Below, one piece after another: positions 1 to 10,081 of a stretch of 18,141 nt of DNA; position 1 is the stretch's first letter, and the number at the start of each line of letters is the position of its first letter. The notes under the pieces were generated by a model that saw only the letters and a list, made by a program, of their open reading frames with translations, had not been told where the DNA came from and made no database searches. Both the position numbers and the translations under genes were made by a program. Source of the DNA: Hydrogenophaga sp. (GTDB taxonomy: Bacteria; Pseudomonadota; Gammaproteobacteria; Burkholderiales; Burkholderiaceae_C); the NCBI GenBank assembly GCA_021154985.1, contig JAJNQE010000059.1:1-18141 (forward strand), read 5' to 3'.

Positions 1-668
1 CCATGGACCACGGCACGATCAACCGCGCGCGCAGTGCCGTGCCGCTGCACCATGGCGAGCACGATGCGGCCTTGCTGGGCACGATCCTGGCGCGTTACGC
101 AGAGGCTGGCACCGAGCCGATGTTTCGCCTGCCTGGCACCCCTGCTTTCGATGGCTGGTTGCGCGAGTTGCGTGCGCGTGGCTTCATGCACCGGCAACCC
201 ACGTTCACCCAGACCTGCGCCATCGCCGACTTGGCGCCGTCCGAGCCCGTTACCGGGGTCGAACTCGCCAGCACTCCCGATGCCGCGTGGATGGCGATGT
301 TCCTGGGCGAAGGGCTTGACCCGGTCGATGGCGCCAGCCGCGCAAAGTCGCTGGGCCGTGCCACGGGCACGCTGTTTGCCAGCTTGCGCGAGAACGGCGA
401 GACCGTGGCCTGTGGCGCTGCCTCCTTCAGCCATGGCTGGCTTGGCATCCACGGCATGCGCACGGCGGCCGCACACCGCGGGCGGGGCCTGGCCCGCGAC
501 TTGATGCGGGCCATGGCGCAAGAGGCGTTGCAACGCGGCATCGGCAACGCATTTCTACAGGTCGATGCCAGTAACGCGCCCGCATTGGCGCTGTACCGCC
601 GCCTGGGTTTCCACACGGCCTGGGCCTATGCGTACTGGCGCCGCGCGCAAAGCCCGGGCGTGGGTTGA
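1..668 (+). CDS. GNAT family N-acetyltransferase (5' end outside window)
   Basis: This is the C-terminal part of a GNAT-fold acetyltransferase, a family that moves an acetyl group from acetyl-CoA to an amine. The acetyl-CoA pyrophosphate-binding loop is visible as AAAHRGRGLARDLM at about residues 154-167 of the visible frame. It is followed by the usual C-terminal strand and helix with NAPALALYRRLGF. An ATG lies at position 3, but the first residues (MDHGTINRARSAVPL) resemble the middle of the N-terminal region of GNAT proteins that normally begin about 20-40 residues earlier. I therefore treat the gene as cut by the window edge. It lies upstream of clpB on the same strand with a 101-bp gap that holds a separate promoter. 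The substrate cannot be told. Confidence 0.8.
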   Translation, partial: MDHGTINRARSAVPLHHGEHDAALLGTILARYAEAGTEPMFRLPGTPAFDGWLRELRARGFMHRQPTFTQTCAIADLAPSEPVTGVELASTPDAAWMAMFLGEGLDPVDGASRAKSLGRATGTLFASLRENGETVACGAASFSHGWLGIHGMRTAAAHRGRGLARDLMRAMAQEALQRGIGNAFLQVDASNAPALALYRRLGFHTAWAYAYWRRAQSPGVG

Positions 669-707
669 TCTGCGTCAAAGGTGCTGTGCCAGGGGTGGCG
701 CCAGCGC

Positions 708-736
708 CTTGAAAACCGGATGATGGGCGCCATGTA
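708..736 (+). promoter_or_regulatory. Sigma-32 (RpoH) heat-shock promoter of clpB
   Basis: A perfect -35 element CTTGAAA lies at 708-714 and a -10 element CGCCATGTA at 728-736, which matches CCCCATnTA at all but one fixed base. The 13-bp spacing is within the known range for RpoH promoters. Transcription would start near 743 and give a leader of about 27 nt that contains the ribosome-binding site. ClpB genes are classic RpoH targets, so position, sequence and gene identity agree. Confidence 0.8.
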
Positions 737-769
737 GGTTGCAGTTCTGAATCATCGGAGAGCTTATTC

Positions 770-3388
<2,619 letters not shown>

Positions 3389-3419
3389 GTCCGGGCTGAG
3401 CGCTCGCGTCGGTGCGCAA

Positions 3420-3443
3420 GTCCCCATCCGTCGGGATGGGGAC
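3420..3443 (+). terminator. Perfect 10-bp hairpin after clpB, possible terminator or dispersed repeat
   Basis: GTCCCCATCC (3420-3429) and GGATGGGGAC (3434-3443) form a perfect 10-bp GC-rich stem with a 4-nt loop (GTCG), starting 32 bp after the clpB stop. There is no T-run after the stem, so it is not a textbook intrinsic terminator. It could end or stabilise the clpB transcript, or be a copy of a small dispersed palindromic repeat. A second hairpin follows immediately. Confidence 0.55.
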
Positions 3444-3444
3444 C

Positions 3445-3466
3445 TGCCCCTACCGCTGCCGGGGCA
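3445..3466 (+). repeat. Second inverted repeat between clpB and the aldehyde dehydrogenase gene
   Basis: TGCCCC (3445-3450) pairs with GGGGCA (3461-3466) across a 10-nt loop, one base after the first hairpin. It ends 20 bp before the ATG of the next gene, so it lies in that gene's leader if transcription continues from clpB. Its role is unknown. Confidence 0.4.
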
Positions 3467-3486
3467 CCAGACCTATCATCCGCCCC

Positions 3487-4908
3487 ATGACCCAGATACC
3501 CCCAACCCTTCCCCTGCGCGCCCTGTTCGACGCGCAGCACAGCGCCAGCCGCGCACAGATCGATGTGCCGCTGGCGCTGCGCCGCGACCGTCTCGCGCGG
3601 TTGAAGGCCCTGATTGACCAACACGGTGCCGCGCTGTCCGACGCGGTGCAGGCCGACTTCGGTGTGCGCTCGCGCCAGCTCACCGAAGTGGCCGACCTGT
3701 TCGTGCTGCGCGCAGCCATCGGCCAGTTGCACAAGGAACTGCCCCGCTGGATGAAAACCCGGCGCGTGGCCACGCCCCTGTACCTGCAGCCCGCCAGCTC
3801 GCACATCCAGCGCCAGCCGCTGGGCGTGGTGGGCGTGATCGGGCCGTGGAACTACCCGCTGCAGCTCAACCTGGGCCCCGCCGCCACGGCGCTGGCGGCC
3901 GGCAACCGCGTGATGCTCAAGCCCAGCGAACTCACGCCACACAGTTCGGCACTCATGGCGTCGCTGGTGCAGGGCGCTTTTTCGGCCGACGAATTCAGCG
4001 TGGTCCTGGGTGGTGCCGATGTGGCGCACGAGTTCGCCAGCCTGCCGTTTGACCACCTGTTCTTCACCGGCTCCACCGCCGTGGGCCGCAAGGTGGCCGC
4101 TGCCGCAGCGGCCAACCTCACACCCACCACCCTGGAACTGGGCGGCAAGTCGCCCTGCATCGTGGATGCGTCGTGCAAGCTCGATGAAGCCGCCGTGAAG
4201 ATCGCCCACGGCAAGCTGCTCAACGCCGGCCAGACCTGCATTGCGCCCGACTACGTGTTGTTGCCGCGCGGGCAGGAGGCCGCTTTCGAGCAGGCCTACA
4301 CCGCCGCCGTGGCGCGCCTGTTTCCCACCATCGCCGGCAACCCCGACTACGCCGCGATCGTGAGCGACCGCCACCATGCCCGCCTGCAATCGCTGCTCAA
4401 CGAAGCCGCAGCCCAGGGCGCTCGCGTGGTGGACGTGGCGGCGGGGACTTCAAACACCGGAACCACGCGCCAGATGAACCCCACCCTGGTGTTCAACCCG
4501 GGCCCGGGCATGAAGCTGCTGGACGAAGAAATCTTCGGCCCCATCTTGCCGGTGGTGGCGTACGACACCGTGGGCGAGGCCATCCGGTACATCAACGCGC
4601 GCCCGCGCCCGCTGGCGCTCTACTGGTTCGGCAGCGACACGTCCGCGCGCGACCAGGTGATGGCCAGCACCGTGAGCGGTGGCGTGAGCATCAACGACAC
4701 GCTGATGCACGTGGCCCATGAAGGCCTGCCGTTCGGTGGTGTGGGCGAGAGCGGCTGGGGTGCTTACCACGGCGAGGTGGGCTTTCTGCGTTTCACCCAG
4801 CAAAAGCCCGTTCTGGTGCAGTCGCGCTTCTCCATGGGGCATTTGTTCTACCCACCCTACGGGCCGCGCTTCGACCAGATCATGGGCCTGCTCAAGCGCT
4901 GGCTCTGA
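3487..4908 (+). CDS. Coniferyl-aldehyde dehydrogenase-like aldehyde dehydrogenase
   Basis: This is an NAD(P)-dependent aldehyde dehydrogenase that oxidises an aldehyde to the carboxylate through a cysteine thiohemiacetal. The 473-residue protein carries GPWNYPLQL (119-127, with the conserved Asn122), MLKPSE (143-148, cofactor lysine 145), FFTGSTAVG (192-200), the general base Glu217 in LELGGKSP, the nucleophile Cys251 in NAGQTC, and EEIFGP (347-352). Length and the PWNYPL form of the asparagine motif fit the CalB/fatty-aldehyde branch rather than the ~490-residue betaine-aldehyde type. I chose the ATG at 3487. A GTG at 3412 is also open in this frame, but it would translate through the two hairpins as unrelated-looking residues. 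No clear ribosome-binding site precedes 3487. It is convergent with the next gene (21-bp gap). The natural substrate (coniferyl aldehyde or a medium-chain aldehyde) is not determined. Confidence 0.9.
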   Translation: MTQIPPTLPLRALFDAQHSASRAQIDVPLALRRDRLARLKALIDQHGAALSDAVQADFGVRSRQLTEVADLFVLRAAIGQLHKELPRWMKTRRVATPLYLQPASSHIQRQPLGVVGVIGPWNYPLQLNLGPAATALAAGNRVMLKPSELTPHSSALMASLVQGAFSADEFSVVLGGADVAHEFASLPFDHLFFTGSTAVGRKVAAAAAANLTPTTLELGGKSPCIVDASCKLDEAAVKIAHGKLLNAGQTCIAPDYVLLPRGQEAAFEQAYTAAVARLFPTIAGNPDYAAIVSDRHHARLQSLLNEAAAQGARVVDVAAGTSNTGTTRQMNPTLVFNPGPGMKLLDEEIFGPILPVVAYDTVGEAIRYINARPRPLALYWFGSDTSARDQVMASTVSGGVSINDTLMHVAHEGLPFGGVGESGWGAYHGEVGFLRFTQQKPVLVQSRFSMGHLFYPPYGPRFDQIMGLLKRWL

Positions 4909-4929
4909 AGCAGGCCCGGCCAAGGTCAG

Positions 4930-5178
4930 TCAGGCGCTGGCGTGCGCGTCGTCGTCCTCGGGCTGGAACAGGGCACCGGTCTTTTGCAGGTAACCCTTTT
5001 CCATCAATCCGTAAGCCAGTTCCGACACGTCGGCACCCAGCAGCAGTGACAACTCTTCCTCGCTGCGCCGGCCATTGGCCATGAGCAGCAAGGTGTGGGC
5101 CTCTCGGCCCACGGCATCGGGGCGTGACAGTGCCTCCCATGCCATGGCGGTTTTGGCGTAGCGCCGGATACTTCCCAT
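4930..5178 (-). CDS. Small conserved hypothetical protein, possible winged-helix fold
   Basis: I do not recognise this 82-residue protein. The core has a pattern of helices followed by GRRSEEELSLLLGADVSELAYGLMEKGYLQ, which reads like a helix-turn-helix or winged-helix segment (sort by S/E-rich turn, recognition-like helix, then a 'GYL' wing). This is only a pattern impression. The tail is acidic (EDDD). The frame is also open to an ATG at 5235. I prefer the ATG at 5178 because AGGGA lies 8 nt in front of it, while nothing like a ribosome-binding site precedes 5235. It points away from the DUF1631 gene, and the two may share the regulatory region between them. Confidence 0.7.
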   Translation of the reverse strand: MGSIRRYAKTAMAWEALSRPDAVGREAHTLLLMANGRRSEEELSLLLGADVSELAYGLMEKGYLQKTGALFQPEDDDAHASA

Positions 5179-5319
5179 GTTTGTGTTCCCTGAAGCCTCA
5201 TCGAAGGCAGTGACAGCCTTGCTTGCATGTTGCATGCCAGATGTGACAGGGCGTTGACGGCTGGCCGGCTGGCGCCATCGGGAACCCCGGCCTGTACGCC
5301 GGCTGACCGTTCAGGGACC

Positions 5320-5334
5320 GATAAGGGCCTTATC
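5320..5334. promoter_or_regulatory. Perfect 7-bp inverted repeat in the divergent intergenic region
   Basis: GATAAGG (5320-5326) and CCTTATC (5328-5334) are exact inverted copies around one central base. The site lies between the divergent small gene (start 5178) and the DUF1631 gene (start 5426), about 35 bp upstream of a TATAAC box. The short central spacer is typical of a dimeric regulator operator rather than a terminator. No regulator in the window can be assigned to it. Confidence 0.4.
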
Positions 5335-5368
5335 TCAGCGCTGACACACCACCGATCGGCGACCCGGG

Positions 5369-5374
5369 TATAAC
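5369..5374 (+). promoter_or_regulatory. Possible -10 box (TATAAC) for the DUF1631 gene
   Basis: TATAAC differs from the sigma-70 -10 consensus at one base. No good -35 stands 16-18 bp upstream; the nearest, CTGACA at 5341-5346, is 22 bp away. If it is used, transcription would begin near 5381, which favours translation from the ATG at 5426 over the TTG at 5381. Confidence 0.35.
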
Positions 5375-5425
5375 CGTGACTTGTCTCACACCCCCGACAC
5401 AGCGGCAGTTCGCCGCAACCAGGCG

Positions 5426-7903
5426 ATGACGGTACCCCCCAGATTGTTGCAACAGTGCCTTGCCGAGGCCCTTGAAGACGCCCCCGCCATGCTGGGGCGC
5501 TGCATCGACGTGGCCGTGGTCGGCCTGCAAGAGGCTGAGAAGCAGTGCATGGACGTGGCCCAACGCGACCGCCTGGCCACGGCGTGGTGGCGCATGCGCC
5601 AGGAAAAAGAAGGCTGGGTGGCCGACTACCCCCAGCGCCTGCGAGAGGCCTTTGCCGTCCCCACCGACGCACCCACTTCGTCTCGCACCACGTTGTTGAG
5701 TGAATCGGCCTACCTCTCGCTGGTGGAAGACGACACCGTCACCGAATCGATCGAATCGGCCCGTCTGCTGCAGGCCATGCTGCCCCCGCTGGAGCAAGAG
5801 CTCAAGGTGCTGGACGCGCTCATGAGTTCGCTGCAGGGCCTGGCCACCGTGCAGGCCGACATGAACCCGCTGCGTCCTGCCGTGTTCGTGCGCGCGCTGC
5901 GCGAGATGATGGCGCTGGACGAGTCCGACTCGCAGTTGCGCGCCCTGTGGCTGCGCCACTGTGGCAAGGCGATCGGTCATGAGCTCAAGGGTCTGTATGC
6001 CCGCCTCACGCTGGTGCTGCAGCGCGCCAACGTGCAGGAAGCCGGCTACCGCGTGCGCCTGCTGGCCGAGGCGCCAGGTGCTGCTGCGCGCTCGGCCGCC
6101 GGCGCGGCCAGGGCCTCGCGCGGCGCCGGCCCGGCCGCCACCGAATGGCACCCCTCGGGCCAGGCGCCGCTGGAGTACCGGGGCGACAGCACGGGCGAAG
6201 CGCACTTTGGCGACTTCGTGCCCGACATGCCGCAGCTGGCCCGCCTGCAGACGCCGGTGGACAACCAGTACCTGCACAACTTCCTGGAACGGGGTGGGCA
6301 GCGCTACGAACAGACCCTCGCGCCCGAGTACTACGAGCAGGTGAGCGAAGAGCTCGCCGCCATTGAAGCCTTTGCCGCCATTCCCACACTCGACGAGTCG
6401 ATGGTGGTTCGCCGCAGTGAGCAGTACAAGTCGCTGCCGGTGGTGGACCGCCCCGCGCGCGCGGTGGACATCGGCACCCAGCTCAGCCAGAAGACCTGGG
6501 GCGATTTTGCCGCCGCCCACGAGCGCGCGCGCGTGCTCATGCAGCTCAAGCAAAAGGCCGAGCGGGTGGCACAGGCCATGGGCCTGGACGTGGTGCGCAA
6601 GCTGGTCAACCAGGTCGCGCAAGACCCGCTGCTGCTGGCCCCGGTGCGCGAAGCCGTGGTGGCGCTGGAGCCTTCACTGTTGCGCCTGGCCATGGCCAAC
6701 CCGCGCTTCTTCAGCGAAGACGCCCACCCGGCGCGCCGCCTGGTCGAATGTGTCGCCCAGCGCAGCTTTCGGTACAACGACGAATTCGCTACCGAGTTCG
6801 CGGAGTTCTTCGGCCCGGTGCAGCAGGCCTTCAATGCCCTGAACGAACTGGAAACCGAAGACCCGCAGGCCTTTGCGATCGCACTGGACGAATTGCTGCA
6901 GGAGTGGGAGGCTCAGGACCGCGACGACGAGGCCGCCAAAGACAACAACCTGCAGGCGATCCGCCACGCCGAAGCGCGCCAGACGCTGGCCGACCAGGTG
7001 GCCTGGGACCTGAGCCAGCGCCCCGACGTGGACCACGCACCCGGCTTCATCCTCGATTTTCTCTACGGCCCCTGGGCGCTGGCCATTGCGTCGGCCCAGC
7101 TCAATGCCGGGTGCGGCGAGACCGATCCGGGCGGCTACCGCAAGGTGGTCTCCAACCTGCTGTGGAGCACCAAAAAAGAGGTCACGCTGCGCCTGCCGGC
7201 GCAGTTGCTGGAGATGGTGCCCGGCATGCTCAAAACCCTGCATTCGGGACTGGCCTCGCTGGGCAAAACGCCTGAAGAAACCAAACCGTTTTTCGACGCC
7301 CTCATGCGCCTGCACCAGCCGGTGCTGGGTCTGCGGCGCGCGCGTGCACGGGCTGATGCGAGCGCCTCCAACCCGGTGCCGCTGGACACCTCGTCCATGT
7401 CGATGGAGCTGGACGAAACCTTGCCGGCCACACCCGAACAACGCAAACCGCGCAAGGCGGCCCAGCCCTGGCTTGGGCGGGTGGAGCTGGAAGCGGCGGG
7501 CTTCGAAGACACGTTGCCCACCGATTTCTCCGAGCTCACCGAAGGCCGCGCTGCCAGCGGTGCCGATCAGGCGGTGGTGTCGAGCTTCAACGAGGCGGAG
7601 AGCGAAGAAGACATTCCGTTCGATGCCATCACGCTGCTCGCCGGCCTGCGCGAGGGCGACTGGGTGGACCTGTATTCGCACCGCGAATGGCTGCGCGCCC
7701 AGCTGATCTGGGCCAGCACCCGCGGCACGCTGTTCATGTTCGTGAGCCGGGGTGGCCGCCCGCATTCCATGACCAAGCGCAGCTGCGAGCGGCTCATCGC
7801 CAACCGCCTGCTGCGCCCGGTGGATGGTCAGAGCGTGGTGCGCAAGGCCATCGAGGCCATTGCCGCCAATCAGGCCCGGGTCGAAGAGGCCGTGGCGGCC
7901 TGA
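5426..7903 (+). CDS. DUF1631 family protein
   Basis: This is a large protein of 825 residues that fits the DUF1631 family, found mainly in beta- and gammaproteobacteria. Its function is not established. It is rich in helices, with no signal peptide or membrane segment, so it is probably cytosolic. An Ala/Gly/Arg-rich low-complexity linker lies around 6070-6140 bp. The C-terminal part (about 7645-7830) has EGDWVDLY, then RAQLIWASTRGTLFMFVSRGG, the most conserved-looking block. It has a beta-barrel character loosely like PilZ domains, which is only an impression. I chose the ATG at 5426 because a TATAAC box at 5369 would put the in-frame TTG at 5381 at or before the transcript start. The ribosome-binding site is weak either way. 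The last 34 bp overlap the 3' end of the AraC-family gene on the other strand. Confidence 0.85.
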   Translation: MTVPPRLLQQCLAEALEDAPAMLGRCIDVAVVGLQEAEKQCMDVAQRDRLATAWWRMRQEKEGWVADYPQRLREAFAVPTDAPTSSRTTLLSESAYLSLVEDDTVTESIESARLLQAMLPPLEQELKVLDALMSSLQGLATVQADMNPLRPAVFVRALREMMALDESDSQLRALWLRHCGKAIGHELKGLYARLTLVLQRANVQEAGYRVRLLAEAPGAAARSAAGAARASRGAGPAATEWHPSGQAPLEYRGDSTGEAHFGDFVPDMPQLARLQTPVDNQYLHNFLERGGQRYEQTLAPEYYEQVSEELAAIEAFAAIPTLDESMVVRRSEQYKSLPVVDRPARAVDIGTQLSQKTWGDFAAAHERARVLMQLKQKAERVAQAMGLDVVRKLVNQVAQDPLLLAPVREAVVALEPSLLRLAMANPRFFSEDAHPARRLVECVAQRSFRYNDEFATEFAEFFGPVQQAFNALNELETEDPQAFAIALDELLQEWEAQDRDDEAAKDNNLQAIRHAEARQTLADQVAWDLSQRPDVDHAPGFILDFLYGPWALAIASAQLNAGCGETDPGGYRKVVSNLLWSTKKEVTLRLPAQLLEMVPGMLKTLHSGLASLGKTPEETKPFFDALMRLHQPVLGLRRARARADASASNPVPLDTSSMSMELDETLPATPEQRKPRKAAQPWLGRVELEAAGFEDTLPTDFSELTEGRAASGADQAVVSSFNEAESEEDIPFDAITLLAGLREGDWVDLYSHREWLRAQLIWASTRGTLFMFVSRGGRPHSMTKRSCERLIANRLLRPVDGQSVVRKAIEAIAANQARVEEAVAA

Positions 7904-8751
7904 GGTCTGGCCTGGGCCTGCGCCAGCAGCCGGGTGGGCGGCAGGCCCATGGCCGACTTGAACATCGCTGAAAACGCACTCTCGCTCGCATAGCCGCTGG
8001 CCTGCGCCACCCGACCCACCGACACCCCCCGCGCCAGCATCGGCATGGCGTGCGCCAGCACCACCTGCTGGCGCCAGCGCTGAAAGCTGGTGCCCAGCTC
8101 CTCGCGAAACAGCCGTGCCAGCGTGCGTTCGCTCGCCCCCGCGTGCGCGGCCCAGGCCGCCAGCGTCGCGTGCTGGGCCGGTGCCTGCATCACCGCTTCG
8201 CACAGGTTGCGCAGGCGGCGGTCGCCGTTGGCACCCGGCATGGGCACACCCAGCGGCTGGGTGTCGGCGTGTTCGATCTCGTCAAAGAGCAGCGTGAGCA
8301 GCGCATCGCCTGCTGCGCCCTCGGGCCGCAACGGCCGGTTCAAGGCGTGCACCAGTTCGCGCAACAGCGGCGACACCACCAGCACGCGCGAGCGGCTCCA
8401 GTGCGTCGGCACGGCGCTGGCGTCGATGTACAGCGTGAGCAACTGGGCCGACTCGACAATGGTCACGGCGTGGCGCGCCAGCGGCGGGATCCACACCGCG
8501 CGCGACGGCGGCACGATGGTGGTGGTCTCCGGGGGGGCGTGGTCATCGGCGGCGTCCGTGTGCACCACCGTCACCTGCAGCAAGCCGCGCGCGCAGTAGG
8601 CCAGTTGCCCCCAGGCATGGTGATGCGGTTCGAACTGGTCGTCGCTGTCGACCTGGCGCGCCCGGCAACGCACCGGGTGTGCCGGCGTCGGGCAGTAGGG
8701 ATCGGTATCGCTGGTGGGCAACAGCCGGCGGTGGCTGGATCGGCCGCGCAT
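7870..8751 (-). CDS. AraC-family transcriptional regulator with cupin sensor domain
   Basis: This is a DNA-binding regulator of 293 residues. The N-terminal half is a cupin-like sensor with HHHAWGQLAYCARGLLQV (43-60) and VVPPSRAVWIPP-type beta strands (80-90). The C-terminal half is an AraC/XylS double helix-turn-helix: the first motif is at about 197-216 (ASERTLARLFREELG follows it) and the second at about 245-265 (GRVAQASGYASESAFSAMFK), ending with the usual MGLPPTR. The frame is open further upstream, but the ATG at 8751 has AGGAG 7 nt in front of it. The gene diverges from an MFS transporter gene with 91 bp between the starts. This layout matches NimR/YeaM-type regulators that control a divergent exporter, so it probably regulates that transporter and itself. 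The effector is unknown. Confidence 0.9.
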   Translation of the reverse strand: MRGRSSHRRLLPTSDTDPYCPTPAHPVRCRARQVDSDDQFEPHHHAWGQLAYCARGLLQVTVVHTDAADDHAPPETTTIVPPSRAVWIPPLARHAVTIVESAQLLTLYIDASAVPTHWSRSRVLVVSPLLRELVHALNRPLRPEGAAGDALLTLLFDEIEHADTQPLGVPMPGANGDRRLRNLCEAVMQAPAQHATLAAWAAHAGASERTLARLFREELGTSFQRWRQQVVLAHAMPMLARGVSVGRVAQASGYASESAFSAMFKSAMGLPPTRLLAQAQARPQAATASSTRA

Positions 8752-8785
8752 GCAGGGCTCCTGAAGACGTTTGGCTGATATTCGA

Positions 8786-8805
8786 CGATGGTTGACCTTC
8801 CATCG
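8786..8805. promoter_or_regulatory. Candidate operator 1 between araC-type and MFS genes
   Basis: CGATGG (8786-8791) and CCATCG (8800-8805) are exact inverted copies around an 8-bp spacer, TTGACCTT. The spacer contains a possible -35 (TTGACC) for the MFS gene. A protein bound here would cover that promoter, which fits control by the divergent AraC-type regulator. The site has not been tested. Confidence 0.4.
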
Positions 8806-8813
8806 CAATTGCG
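8804..8813. promoter_or_regulatory. Candidate operator 2: 10-bp palindrome CGCAATTGCG
   Basis: A perfect 10-bp palindrome sits near the middle of the 91-bp divergent intergenic region and touches the first inverted repeat. On the minus strand it overlaps TTGCGA, which with TCGAAT 17 bp downstream forms a plausible sigma-70 promoter for the regulator gene. Binding here could couple both promoters. Confidence 0.35.
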
Positions 8814-8842
8814 CATTCTCCACCCGCCCTACGATCGTGTCC

Positions 8843-10072
8843 ATGAACACCGCAACCTTGGGCGCCGCTGCGCCGGCCAACCCCGTTCCACTCAAGCAGG
8901 ACGCCGCCGTCATCGGCCTGGTGGGCCTGGTTCACGGCACCTCACATTTTTCGCAACTGCTGCTCGCGCCGCTGTTCCCGGTTTTCATCCGCGAATTCGG
9001 CCTGTCCTTCGCCGACGTGGGCCTGCTCATGTCGGTGTTCTTTGTCATCTCCGGTGTGGGGCAGGCGCTGGCCGGTTTTCTGGTGGACCGCGTGGGCGCC
9101 CGCCCGGTGCTGTTTGCCGCCATCGGCATGTTCTTTCTGGCCGCGGTGGCTGCTTCGCAGGCCACGAGCTACGCCGGCCTGATGCTGGTGGCGGTGCTGG
9201 CCGGCACCGGCAACGCGCCGCTGCACCCTTGCGACTTCACCATCCTCAACCAGCGTGTGTCGTTGCCCCGCCTGGGTCATGCCTTCAGTGCCCATGGCCT
9301 CACCGGCAACCTGGGCTGGGCGCTGGCGCCTGCGCTGCTGGTGGGCGTGTCCGCCTGGGCCGACTGGCGTGTGGCCTACCAGGTGGCCGCTGTGCTTTAC
9401 CTCGTGGTGCTGGGAGTCATGTTCTGGCAGCGCGACAAGCTGCGCACCGACGTTGTGGTGCGCGCGGCGGGTGAGCCCAGCGGCGGCGATCTCGGCTTTC
9501 TGAAGCTGCCTGTGGTGTGGTGGTGCTTTGCGTTTTTCCTGCTCTCCACCATGTCGCTGGCGGTGGTGCAGAGCTTTGCGCCGTCCATCCTCAAGGCCAT
9601 GCACAACACCAGCGTGGAAGTGGCCACGCTGACCATCAGCGCCTACATGCTGTGCGCCGCGTTCGGCATGCTGGTGGGCGGTTTTGTGGCGGCCTACAGC
9701 CACCAGCACCGCCTCTCCAGCGACCACGTGGTGGCCTGGGCCATGGGGCTGGGTGCCGCGCTGTTGCTGCTGTGCGCCACCGGCTGGCTGGGCTCCATCG
9801 GCACGCTGGTGGCGCTGGCCGCCACCGGGTTTGCAGTGGGCGTGGGCGGACCGAGCCGCGACATGATGATCAAGCGCGCCACGCCCAAGGGCGCGACCGG
9901 CCGGGTCTATGGCACGGTGTATTCGGGGCTGGACGTGGGCTTTGCCGCCGCGCCCCTGATCTTCGGCCTGTTCATGGACCGGGGCTGGTTTGCCGCCACG
10001 CTGGTGGGCAGTGCCGTGTTTCTGGGGCTGTCGGTGGTGGCGGCACTGGGCGTGGGCAAACGCACCGGTTGA
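8843..10072 (+). CDS. Major facilitator superfamily (MFS) transporter
   Basis: This is a 409-residue inner-membrane transporter with about 12 hydrophobic segments. The first begins near residue 22 with GLVGLVHGTSHFSQLLLAP, typical of an MFS branch annotated near fosmidomycin-resistance-type exporters. The loop between helices 2 and 3 carries the MFS signature as GFLVDRVGARP. A cytoplasmic loop with charged residues (QRDKLRTD) separates the two halves, and the second half has a matching loop with GGPSRDMMIKRA. I chose the ATG at 8843. The frame opens from a TTG at 8771, but that would read through the intergenic operators. No strong ribosome-binding site is seen. The neighbouring AraC-type regulator suggests inducible export or uptake of a small molecule. 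The substrate is unknown. The gene converges on the minus-strand operon with only 9 bp between stops. Confidence 0.9.
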   Translation: MNTATLGAAAPANPVPLKQDAAVIGLVGLVHGTSHFSQLLLAPLFPVFIREFGLSFADVGLLMSVFFVISGVGQALAGFLVDRVGARPVLFAAIGMFFLAAVAASQATSYAGLMLVAVLAGTGNAPLHPCDFTILNQRVSLPRLGHAFSAHGLTGNLGWALAPALLVGVSAWADWRVAYQVAAVLYLVVLGVMFWQRDKLRTDVVVRAAGEPSGGDLGFLKLPVVWWCFAFFLLSTMSLAVVQSFAPSILKAMHNTSVEVATLTISAYMLCAAFGMLVGGFVAAYSHQHRLSSDHVVAWAMGLGAALLLLCATGWLGSIGTLVALAATGFAVGVGGPSRDMMIKRATPKGATGRVYGTVYSGLDVGFAAAPLIFGLFMDRGWFAATLVGSAVFLGLSVVAALGVGKRTG

Positions 10073-10081
10073 GGCCACCCT

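Noticed and set aside
3412..3486. GTG at 3412 as the start of the aldehyde dehydrogenase
   Set aside because: The extra 25 codons span two hairpins and look unrelated to the family N-terminus.
4909..4929. Possible terminator between the convergent aldehyde dehydrogenase and small gene
   Set aside because: The 21 bp hold only a short GGCCCGGCC-like repeat and no T-run.
6674..8203. A 509-codon minus-strand open frame opposite DUF1631
   Set aside because: Its frame covers parts of two real genes on both strands and has shadow-type composition.
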